Assembly (NCBI GenBank): GCA_900088475.1
Contig: FLMG01001552.1
Coordinates: 5,095-28,418 of the forward strand
Reading direction: 5' to 3'
DNA from: Hyphochytrium catenoides
Taxonomy: Eukaryota; Sar; Hyphochytriomycetes; Hyphochytriales; Hyphochytriaceae
DNA length: 23,324 nucleotides
In this document: one piece after another, positions 1 through 9,343 of the stretch
Layout: each line of letters begins with the position of its first letter
Numbering within the stretch: the stretch's first letter is position 1
The notes under the pieces: model-generated
The model's input: only the letters and a program-made list of their open reading frames with translations
Told to the model about the DNA's origin: nothing
The model's database searches: none
Made by a program: the position numbers and the translations under genes

Positions 1-139
1 CTTCTTCGGCCATCTATACTTGCATCGTCAGCGCCACTTAGTGAGACCAGCAGTGTGCCTAGAACTTGATCAGCCAATATACTCGCGGGCCCCTTCCACA
101 ACCGCACTAGATTGACTGGCCTTTCTCCTTTTTGCTTTC

Positions 140-3100
140 ATGGCGGACGACATCCCAGGTGCGCATCCGTAACCTGAGTTCCTGTCATCTGCTCGTAGTC
201 ACCCGTTGCCACTTAGGTTTAAGCTCCGGAAAGGCACGGCGAAGAGTGCACTCTTCTCGAAGCCCTAAGGCGGAGGCTCATGAGACCAGGTGAGGAAGTC
301 AACCATATATATGACTTCACCTTTCCGGACGGCGGAGTAATTATGAGATCAGCCGCGACAGTGTCTCAAGCACAAGGAGCGAGTCGGACGATACTCGATC
401 TAGACAAAGCTCCATGTCCAGCGACGATGGTGACCCGCCTACACAACGCGATTCTGGCAAGGAACGCACTGCCCATAGACGCAAACGGAGGTAACTGGTC
501 GAACAGAGGTGTTGATGTCATCACTCTTCTTGGTATTCATGTTCATCACCCTCTAGGTCCAGAGGCCGAACCCATGGGCCACCAGGTCTCACAGGCTGGA
601 AGACGGGGCTTACGATCTTAATGACGGTGGCATTTGTCGGCTTTGGTCTCACTTTGCTAGCAGATATGATGACAAATGACCCAGTAAGCCTCTCGCCTTT
701 TGAGTTTCCTCCAGGCTCTCAACCTACTCACATCTTTCGACAGCAATTGGAGAACCTCTCCCTTGTGCTGCATATACTATCTTCCGTATTGCTGTTCGCA
801 GCAATTCCGCTGACACATTTTAGCGGCTCGCAGCACCACAGAGACTGGAAGGTGTACCAGCCTTTCAAGGGTGGACCCGGGTATGGAGTCCTTCTTATTG
901 CGTTTGCGTAAATAGACCATGATGCTGACCTAGCCGCTGTTCAGGTTTATCTTGTTGCAGGCCTTGAGCTGGATGTTTTACTCATTGGCAGTTCTTCTAT
1001 CTGTCGCTACCCTCTCGAGTTGGTATGGCATGTTTACCAAGGCCTTTGGGTTGATCACGTCTTGGGGCGTAATGGGCTTGATTTCTCAGGTGCCTATGTA
1101 GTCCAGGCTCAGAAAGGGACATTGGGTACTGATGCTTTCGCCACTAGGTCTTTATGGTGACGTCAATTTTGACGTATGAGTCACCGAAGCTCCTCCGGCG
1201 AGCCTCGAAGATAGGACATGCCGTCCAGCATGGTACGGCTCACATCTCAATCCGGGAAAGTCGTGGTAAACTAACAAAAGCGTCTGTGATTTGCTATAGG
1301 TGTGGAGGGCTTTCTTTCCATGAACGTTGGACTTGCTGTGTGCGGCGTCTTTCTGGCCGTATTGTCAGAAGCTATGGTGACCCGGCATCCGATCTTCGCC
1401 ATTGTGTCAGGTAAAGCTCTCACTTCCTAGGTGCTGCGCGCCTACGGAAATATCTTGTTGCTGTGGATCTCACTAATGCTTCCCTGTTCATTGTGCAGGA
1501 GTAACGGCCATCGCGTTCTTTGCCATCTCCATTTTCACAACGTACGGGGTCGGCGGTAGGATTGTACATAGGAAATGGACGTTTTACCAGCCCTTTGTGG
1601 GCGGTGCTAAATTTGTACTGCTACAGGTAACTTCTGCATTCGTTCTCCTTGGAGTAAGGCACGAGACTCAATTGCTTACGACTACTGCAGGTCTTCACCT
1701 GGATCATGTTTGCCGTCAGCATACTGATGCAGTTTGTCTTCATCGTGGCCACGTATGCGTTCGGTATGATAACCCAGAATGCCGGAAGACCACATCAACC
1801 TTATCTTACATCCCGTTCCTGTGTAATTATAGGGTTTGAAGTATTTGTGGGCATCACGGCCGTTGCAGGAGGGGCTTGTCTGCTGGCAGAGATATTGATG
1901 GTGCTATCATTGTCCTTTTATAAAGCCGACTCCGTGGAGCGAACGCGCAGCTGGCTCTCCCGCAGTGTGGGGTCCATGCATGCACTGTTGTTAGTGACAG
2001 CATGTACGTCAGCGTCATGCTCTTTCGTAAATGGAGACTCAAAAACTAACCTGATGTCTTTGCCTACAAAATCCCCTGCCGCTGCTCATCAAACAGTCGT
2101 CAACCTACAGTTCATTCCCTTCCTTGTCATTTGGCTGCCTTTCGTACTGCTGCTACCTCCTGTGGACGCGTTACGTTGCTATTTCACAACTTGCATTAGC
2201 ATCTCTTCGTTCATCATAGCATCGGCCTTGCTTAATCACGTGGTCAGTGCCCATAGAGCGAGAAGCATTATTTGGTGAGAAACAAGTGTACCTGGTATAA
2301 TCTCACCTGCATGGGTACTTCTTTTCTCTATTGGACAGAGAGCCCGAAGCACTACAGATACAAGGAAGGCGGATTGGGGCTGGCTCCAATATCTCGGGCT
2401 CATGCTGGCTACGAACAGGTGGGCAAGGCGTCATTGTGCTTGTCCTCTCTCGCACAGGCCTAACGCGCGTCACATCCCTATAGTGCCCCAATTTTAGTGG
2501 GAGCGCTTTTATTGGACAACTTGCAGGCTAGAGCGACGCTGGCAACTTCTACTATGCTCTATCACATCTACATCTTCACCACCTTCAAGGGGAATCCCTC
2601 CGAAACAGGAATTCGGCGGGATGTTAGGATTCAGGAGAAATCCTTTATCTTCGACGAGATCTGCACTTACTTTGGCGGTAGGAAGCAACCTTCGTTCACC
2701 AAAGGTTCTTGTTCCTTCCGAGAGCTAACGCTTCTCAGGCAGGGTGATTAGAACCGAACCCCTGGACCCTTCGAAGACCTATGTGATGGGCTTTCATCCT
2801 CATGGAGTAGTGCCCGTCACGCTCATCTGGCTTCCCTTTACAAGGCAGTGGAAGGAGCTCTTCCCAAATCTTATCATTAGTCCCTTGACAGCCTCTGTGC
2901 TCCACTACGTAAGTGTGCTGTTGAGAGGAGGTCTACCCTGATTTGCTGAATGGATTCACCCTTGTTTGCAGATCCCCCTGCTCCGAGACGTCTTACAGAA
3001 GTTTGGCTCACGAGAAGTCACACGAGACGCCATTAAGCATTGCCTCTCCCAAGAGCAGACGGTTCTGTTGGTCCCAGGTAGAGCTGATATGAGAGAAGAC

Positions 3101-3758
3101 TTTCATGTGCCTTGGCGTCACCCTAATCAATGTGGGTGGTATGTTGGCGCTGCCACTCTCTCTAGGTGGCCAAGCAGAGATGATTCTGTCTCAGTCCAAG
3201 AGTAAACAGCTCAAACTGTACACGTCACACAAAGGTTTCATACGCCAAGCGCTGCACAATGGGGCTGCAGTTGTCCCAATATTATCATTTGGCGAGACGG
3301 AGACGTTAGACAACATTCCAGCCAGCAAGTGTCAGCGGTACATTAGCTAATCATGCCTATATTCCGGCCAGGTTGTTCGGCCATGACTTAAGATGGCAGC
3401 AACTAACCCTGATTGACAGGTGGTTTATTCGCCGATTCGGTTTACCTGTCCCACACTATCCTTACGGGCGGCTTTTCTTACCCATTCCGCGACGAACGCC
3501 CATTACGGTTGTGGTTGGACGACCAATTGACATGAAATCCAAGAAAGATGTCACTCCCGAAGACATCGATGTACGTCTCAACTGGCCTAGCAAAGGGCAG
3601 ATGAAGAGAACTGACCAATCCTTTTTTGAATTACCGCTTTTTTAATGGTCATACAGGAGGTTCATGCGCTCTATTGGGCACATATTAAGGAGCTATTTGA
3701 AGCTCACAAGGCAGACGCAGGATTCCCAGATCTGGAGCTCGTGCTGGTTGGGCACTGA
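140..3758 (+). CDS. DGAT2: DGAT2-family acyltransferase with long membrane-repeat N-terminus
   Basis: Spliced model of about 800 aa in 18 exons: 140-158, 217-289, 353-490, 557-880, 945-1089, 1148-1232, 1300-1410, 1499-1626, 1691-1763, 1833-2003, 2097-2242, 2339-2418, 2484-2677, 2739-2908, 2972-3077, 3166-3304, 3372-3570, 3657-3758. An in-frame TGA precedes the ATG. The C-terminal ~220 residues carry DGAT2 hallmarks: HPHG (near residue 582), VPGGQAEM (near 655), SFGE, a PIPRRTPITVVVG stretch and a closing HALYW helix. The family transfers acyl-CoA to diacylglycerol (or a related acceptor) at the ER to make neutral lipid. HPHG to the stop is 219 residues, close to human DGAT2. The N-terminus is odd: residues 1-90 are Ser/Arg-rich, then come two tandem four-helix units and two further hydrophobic segments; ordinary DGAT2 has about 160 residues before HPHG. 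Least certain junctions: 2003/2097, 2242/2339 and the donor at 3304 (alternative 3328). Acceptor lipid cannot be read from sequence. Confidence 0.92.
609..1232 (+). repeat. Membrane repeat unit A of the DGAT2 fusion protein
   Basis: First copy of a protein-level tandem repeat, spliced over exons 557-880, 945-1089 and 1148-1232. It has hydrophobic helices near residues 95-116, 144-165, 186-208 and 215-240. The signature HRDWKVYQPFKGG lies between the second and third helices, followed by FILLQ. After the fourth helix comes an Arg/Lys-rich tail. Aligning it with unit B also fixed two splice sites (880/945 and 1232/1300): other donors gave 34-43 nt introns and broke the alignment. Confidence 0.75.
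1300..2003 (+). repeat. Membrane repeat unit B of the DGAT2 fusion protein
   Basis: Second copy, on exons 1300-1410, 1499-1626, 1691-1763 and 1833-2003. It has the same order: a helix rich in G/A/V, a second helix, the signature HRKWTFYQPFVGG (YQPF at about residues 328-331, roughly 151 residues after the copy in unit A), then FVLLQ and a third helix, a fourth helix, and a basic tail with RTRSW. Identity between units is modest outside the YQPF block, so the duplication is old. I do not recognise the unit as a named Pfam family. Confidence 0.75.
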
Positions 3759-3807
3759 GGTCTGAGGTGGTACCGGAGGGCAAGCCAATAGGTTTTCTTC
3801 TAACTTT

Positions 3808-6179
3808 CTATTTATTGAAAGATGACAAAGCTTCCAAACGCTGCCGTAGCTGAGATGTTTCTGGGTACTGGTCCCAGACCGCCGCGACCCTGCTTCTCGC
3901 TGATTTTACCCTGTCCGGCACATTTCTCTTGAACGCTACCTCCAGTTGCTGTTATAAAGAGTGCACAAAGTGAGCAAGAAGACGGTAGATTACCTCCATA
4001 AATTATACCTGCCAATTACTGGGATGATACATTGCCATGAAGCGCAATGTCACCAAATCTTTCCACTTTGCTAGCTGAGAGAGCCAGACATCCTCTGCCC
4101 GGTTACATTTGCCTTTGCAGAAAAAATGTTATCATACGTAGCAATGCTGTGACTATATTTCGCCAGCGGTACCTTCTAGAGCTGCAGCAGCCGTTTCTTG
4201 GAGTTCATCGTAGTCATCAGACAGATCCAAAGAACAGCATAGTGATTGATAGAAGTGACAGCCAAAAGGTGGCAGGTCAGAGTTCCAGGTTAGTAGTGCT
4301 GAACGAACTTCTGTTGGAAGAGTGTCAGGCACTTCCTCCCCGCCGGGCAGATCACCCTTAATTTCATAGGAATGCGCGGTGGGGCTCAATGTTGCAGTCC
4401 CTAACATTGAGCATTAGGACTCAGAGATTTGAAGGCCAAACACAGGGATAGGGGCCCCACCGATTGAGGCATTCCGTAGCTTGGCTGTCAATAAGAGGAT
4501 ATCGCGGTCCGTAGAGTGCTGCAATAAATCGATCGCTGAGAGTCCTGCCTGTCGTCCCATTAGAAACTTTTCACTTGTAGCATAGTCCATGTACGAGATT
4601 GCCGTACCTTGTTTTGCTGCCAAGGGTCAGCATTTGTTCCCTCAAAGCTATCAACAAGCAACTCCACCATCTTGGCGGTCACTCTTGGGTTGCCACAGAG
4701 TCTATGGAAGGCGGTGGAGCCAATCTGCCGATCCGTTTCATTGAGACAGATAGCAGGTAAAGCCTCAGAGTGGAACCGGTATTACTTACATCATCCAAGA
4801 TATGAGGTCCTGCGCCTTTGCTCATGAAAAGTGCAAGACACTCCAAGGACACTTGCTCTGATTCGCAAAAATAGTGCAGAGGTGTCGCTTCGAACTGTAG
4901 ACAAAGGATGGGTTAAACGCTTCCCCAGAACAAAGGCAGCACCAGCAGCAAAAGAAGTGGCGGTGCGCCGGCAGGAGAATAACAAGTGTCACCACACCGA
5001 AAGCTCCCCAACGACGCCCACCTTGTTCTTTGCATTTGGATTGGACTCTGCACTTAGCAGGACCTGCAGCAGTCGTAGGCTGGCAGAAGAGTTCAAACAT
5101 GCGTAGTGTAGAGCAGTGTTACCGTCCTATCGCGTCAGAGATAGGAACTTCATAAGTGGGACACGGCACAGAAACATGCAAAGAAGAGAAGATTACCTTG
5201 TCTGCCCTGTTCACGGCATCTTTACCTTGACGATGGCGGATCAGAAGCTGAACTATTGAAGCGCTGACATGCGGGTTCTCGCAAATTAAATGAATTGGGG
5301 TCTTTTGGTTGTTCTGTACCCAAATTGAGGGGAAGGGAGAACAACATGAGGCGTGCTGGCGAGGAATATCATTAGGACGAATGTCGCACCTGAGTAGATC
5401 TACTCGGATCGGCCCCCGCGTCGAGACAGATCCCAACGAGCTCTTCTGTGACGGAGGGGTTCTGACAAAGGATGTGAAGCGGAGTAGCCCCAGTCTGCTG
5501 TGGTCGTTAGGCTAGCTGCACTAGGAAACAATTCTCTGATGAGAGTGCCAAACCTCGTCTACTGCGCCAAGATCGGCTCCAGCCTTCAACAACAGCTTCA
5601 AGCTCTCAACGTGCACATGTACTTCGCGATTATGGCATAAATAGTGTAGTGGAGTCCAACCATCCTGCCTTATTAGGTCAGAGTGATCGAGGCTCACGGC
5701 AGAGAAGAGAGGAACACCTACGAGCTTCTCTCGAACATCTGTTACTGATCTCGTCAGCTCCCCCTCCAGTGCTCGAGGATTGCAGTCACCTTGCAGCAAA
5801 GCCCAGATCTGGCTCACCAAAGGTCAGAGTAGAAAAGGGTACTGTCACGTGTTTGGTCTCCCTTGTGGTCCTGGTAAAGCTGCGCACTACTTTACCTTAC
5901 TCTCGGGTTGCCTGGCGCTTGAGCTCCCAGCGGCGCTAAAAGGAATCATATTCTTCCCTTGACCTTCGTTGAATGGCTCTTCAAAGCTTCCAAAGCTTCA
6001 CTCCATCGACAGACATTGACCTTACGCTTGTTCACGAAGATTCTGTTGGTCCTGTTGGTGCCGTGTCCCAAGCTAATGGAGTGAGGAAGTGGTATCTTTC
6101 TTGCGTTGGATCCATCAGCAGCTGCTGCTTCTGCGCCTTGCTCGGACAGTTCCGATCTTTCCGTTTCTGGTTTGGTCAT
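3808..6179 (-). CDS. Ankyrin-repeat protein, seven repeats, one exon per repeat
   Basis: About 521 aa in 12 exons, read downwards: 6179-6021, 5935-5901, 5812-5554, 5497-5390, 5313-5197, 5126-5022, 4894-4790, 4724-4608, 4548-4461, 4400-4173, 4112-4009, 3948-3808. The start is the first ATG of the open frame. Residues ~115-365 hold about seven ankyrin repeats, with TPLHYLC, TPLHILC, TPIHLIC, TALHYAC and TPLHYFC at successive repeat starts. Most share a variant core in which Cys follows the LH helix and Asn-x-x-Val comes soon after. The middle repeats lie on separate exons of 105-117 nt joined by phase-0 introns at the same place in each repeat. A basic KRKRRWELKR patch precedes the repeats; the C-terminal ~150 residues have an acidic stretch (LSDDYDEL) and then a helical, Trp-containing tail. 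Ankyrin arrays bind proteins; no enzyme domain is seen and the partner is unknown. It converges on the DGAT2 gene. Confidence 0.87.
3811..3816 (-). terminator. AATAAA poly(A)-like signal overlapping the ankyrin gene stop
   Basis: The last codons of the ankyrin gene read TTC AAT AAA TAG, so a canonical AATAAA lies inside the coding end, just before the stop. With only 49 nt to the DGAT2 stop on the other strand, both 3' UTRs must be very short or overlap. Whether this hexamer works as a signal here is inference. Confidence 0.35.
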
Positions 6180-6824
6180 AGGCACGAACTGCTATATTCG
6201 ATACAAGTACAAATTCTTTGACCAACACATGCATACTGTAGAGTCATAGAGAGAGTCCGTCCCTTGCTCAAGGGTAGAAAATACGAAAATACCACTTCGG
6301 CCTCCCCATTATTATGATGGGCTGGGTTTAGAGGCCACGGCATACTAATTTCGCCCTGTGTCAAATAAGACTGTTGTTTGACGCTGTCTCGTGGGACAAG
6401 CAGCAACATTCATAGACCCGATTGTTCTTGGCTGTGTGAATCAACAGCGATATTTCACATCAGACGAGACAATTCTCCTCCCTTCCTGACCGTTATAACT
6501 AGTCCGGCAAACATGCTGTCGCTTGAGTTCCCGCCACTGCCCGCCTTTCCCTCCAAAACCCATCCTCACAAACAGTTCTTCGGTTAGCGCGGCCCTGCTT
6601 GTTGCTCCTTCTTCTGCCGCGCCCTTTAGCCCCAGTCTCACACGCAGATTTTCAAAACATGCGTTGGCCGTTGAAGAAGAGCCTGTGTGTGACCTAGGCG
6701 AAGCCTCTGCAAGGAAAGCGCGTGTCTAACAGATCCAGCTTCCAAGACAACTAGGAGTGATAATTTGTAACGTTGCTATGTTTGCCCTCAGATAGTCTAA
6801 TCGGGTGACCGGACTCAACCGTGG
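6180..6824. promoter_or_regulatory. Divergent upstream region between ankyrin gene and Ser-rich gene
   Basis: A 645-bp stretch separates two divergent start codons. Short open frames occur near 6512-6730 on the plus strand, including an ATG at 6512. None could be spliced in frame into the gene starting at 6825, which has its own in-frame upstream stop (TAA at 6798). I see no clear TATA box or strong repeat. The region probably holds both promoters and 5' UTRs; an untranslated first exon cannot be excluded. Confidence 0.4.
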
Positions 6825-9029
6825 ATGCGGATACCAGAATTCGTCCGAAGACTTCAACCTTATGAGAGCTGCGAGATCTTCAGTCTGGAAGCAATCCTAA
6901 GACATCAGCTTTTAAGAGCTGGGGCTACCTTGAAGGCCAGGGCATTCTCGACGCCTAGCAGTCGGACATATGGAGCGATACCTCATAGAGGACTCCGTGC
7001 GGAATCAAGGAACTTTCATCCAGGGACTGGGTGATGTTGGCGAGAAGGATTACCAGGCGCCTTCAAAGACCCACACCGCAGCTTCAACTTGCAGCACTAA
7101 CACTTCAGAACGGTCCTTTTGCCATCGCAGGCTTATGTTCTGCCCTGAGACCGAAACCGTCTATGGTCACTCTCCCTTAAAGGCTTTTTCTGGTCAGCAA
7201 ATTCCGGTACCGAGTCCACCGCCGATCAGACGTGCCCAGAGAATGCGAAGTCTCCGGACGCGTGCGTTAGAAGTTAGGTCAAAGCGTGCCGGTGCCTCAC
7301 CTCGTTCGAAGTCATCATCGTCGTCTTCGGAAGAGGTCACAAGCCAAACATCGTTTCCACATTCCCCGCTGGCGCTCCATCCAGCATCGGCACATTCAAA
7401 AGTTCAGGAGCAGTCCCTAGGGAGATTGTCTCCAAGAGGTATCCGAAGCCAGACTACTATTTATCTGTCCGTTCTTCTGAATATAGCCATGTCTCGCGGC
7501 ACCTGCAGGAGAACTTATAAAACGTCAGGAGGAGAAAATTCCAGTCGAAGAAGGTGCTCAGATTGAGCCAAGCGTTATGCAGCAGTCTGCATCTATCTGT
7601 GGAAGTCCTCGCGGCCCTGATCGAACTGTTTGGTCGAAATCGGCCACCAAAGGAGGAGCGATAATGTCAAAGTCTGCTTCTAAGGGCCGCAGAATGCTGG
7701 CACTGCATGAGACTCGAGAAATAGATACATTGAAACGGCTTCTCATGGAGGAGAAGCACAGAAGGCGGAAGATTGAGAAAGAGCAAAAGGTAGATGAGCT
7801 TTGGAAGACCATTCCTTAGGGCTGGGAGTCTCACTTCCCGTTTTCTCCGCAGGACTTTATCACAGAGGCGTCTGCAGAGATTGCCAGGCTTTTTGAAACG
7901 ATTGAAGCTTACTTTCTCGAGAGCATGGAAGGACATTGCCGTTTATTACTTAAAGAGTTTGAGGGAAGAGTCAAGAGTCACCGCGGGCGCCTAGAGAGGC
8001 TCATAACAACGGGTAGGCTACGCACTGAGCCGTAACTCTTCGCTTCCCTCTTGTCTAACCCGTCGAACTTTCTTTGCTAGCTTATGCCACGGGGGAGCAC
8101 AGAGAGCGTTGCAACCCGTTTGAGAATCGACTTGACATGATTCACTTCCCTAGATTTGAAGACTCCTTGCAGAGCCGACAGGGCGAGAGCCGACAGGGTG
8201 CGAGCCAAAGTAGTCCGCAGACTAGTCACGATCTTGAAGAGTTCGAGGCAGAATGGAGGGGCAAATTGCCTGAGCTGTCTCCTCTGGATCTCAGCATTGA
8301 GACACTGTCTGCAATAAACCCTACGGACTTTCCAGCAGACACCATAGAGCAAGCCTGGTTGGCAGATGAGGAAGATGAGGTGATAGTTGAGGAGTGCAAC
8401 AGACAGCGGTTTCCAGAGAGGAGATCAGTGGATCCTGCAGAAGCCTTCTTCTTAGACTCTGTGGCATTACGTGCGTTGGCCACTCCTATCAAACCCCAGA
8501 ATGGTCCTCAGGTCTGAAAGATTGAGTCGGGTGTTTACGACCGAGACGGATTATACCTGACTCCTTGCTGATATGACTTCTCTAGGGCACTCTGACACCT
8601 TCTCGTCGACTGCCGTTGTCGCCGTGTATGAGCCACAAGCAGTCGTACAGTGACAAGGAGAATAGAACTCCTGTTCGGTCTCGCTCTTTCTCAGCCCAGG
8701 GTCAAGATTTTCAGTCTCCATCCCTCCATTTTGGAGACTACTCTCCCATTTCCTTCTCGTCTCAGGTAATAGAGTCCAAATCTGAATTGTTGGCGGTCTT
8801 ATTGCTCAGGGATATTGACCTCGTTACTTTCCTCGCTGCTCAGCCTGTTGAACCTGGAAAGCATGACAACCGCAGACGGCAAAGAAAGCGACCACCGGAA
8901 GTGTCTTCCCCGATGCTTCTGCGTCCACTCTTGGAGGACTTGGCTCTCTGTGAGGCGGAAGAACCCCAATCTAATCAGGAGGAGTCCTCCTTCCTGGAAT
9001 CCGTCTTGTACGCTGACGGCGATGTATAA
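6825..9029 (+). CDS. Unrecognised Ser-rich protein with central coiled coil
   Basis: I do not recognise the family. Model: exons 6825-7030, 7095-7438, 7509-7789, 7853-8012, 8081-8511, 8586-8765 and 8844-9029, giving about 595 aa. If the last 78-nt intron is retained it still encodes an open frame, giving about 621 aa. An in-frame TAA precedes the ATG. The first ~70 residues include an amphipathic, Arg-containing helix and a Ser/Thr/Arg tail. Residues ~70-185 are basic and Ser-rich with a run of six serines. A Lys/Arg/Glu-rich helical stretch (EIDTLKRLLMEEKHRRRKIEKE, split here as EIDTLKRLLM plus EEKHRRRKIEKE) leads into a probable coiled coil of ~60 residues encoded by exon 7853-8012. The second half is acidic, with a short direct repeat (SRQGES/SRQGAS) and several Ser-Pro/Thr-Pro sites. 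No signal peptide or membrane helix. It looks like a scaffold or cytoskeletal protein, but that is inference. First exon is the least secure. Confidence 0.68.
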
Positions 9030-9343
9030 TAGAGAAAGAAGAATGGCTTCTTTTGTTTGTAGAGGAGGTCAATCAGTACCATTAGTATCCACTCAGACAG
9101 GGAAAGCGGTCTCAAGCCGAATGTAGGGCTACGAAGTTCAGTGTATAATTAGGATACCGTGCTTCACGTTATATGTATATACATAGAGAAGCTCCACAAG
9201 GATAAATAATCGATCAAACTGCTGCGTCACTGTAGGTGAAAATATCTATACAGGCCACCAGAAGATGGCGAGGTTAGGTTAGTATACGGCTATGAGGGAG
9301 AACCAAATGGGAGAAGAAGCAGAAGAGAAAGGCAGGGAACTAG
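9030..9343. other. Short 3'-to-3' intergenic stretch
   Basis: This gap lies between the convergent ends of the Ser-rich gene and CFAP99 and has no supported gene. It is comparatively AT-rich near 9140-9245 and contains a perfect 14-bp palindrome, TATGTATATACATA, at 9172-9185. Both 3' UTRs presumably end here. Confidence 0.5.

Noticed and set aside
881-944. A stop codon (TAA near 909) that would end the first membrane exon
   Set aside because: It lies in a 64-nt GT-AG intron. Splicing 880 to 945 restores an exact-length match between repeat units A and B.
2004-2096. Read-through of a 93-nt open segment as coding
   Set aside because: The frame stays open, but it reads as low-quality Ser/Asn/Cys-rich sequence between hydrophobic helices and has clear splice sites. 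Kept as an intron, with some doubt.
4414-4416. A stop codon suggesting the ankyrin protein ends at 4414
   Set aside because: A donor at 4460 and acceptor before 4400 (60 nt, in phase) carry the frame on through three further coherent exons to 3808.
6512-6729. Short plus-strand frames, including an ATG at 6512, as a first exon of the Ser-rich gene
   Set aside because: Every splice I tried met a stop, and the frame starting at 6825 has its own upstream stop and joins the next exon in phase.
9172-9185. A perfect 14-bp AT palindrome as a transposon end or regulatory site
   Set aside because: It is short, AT-rich and solitary. I found no flanking duplication or matching copy, so chance is likely.
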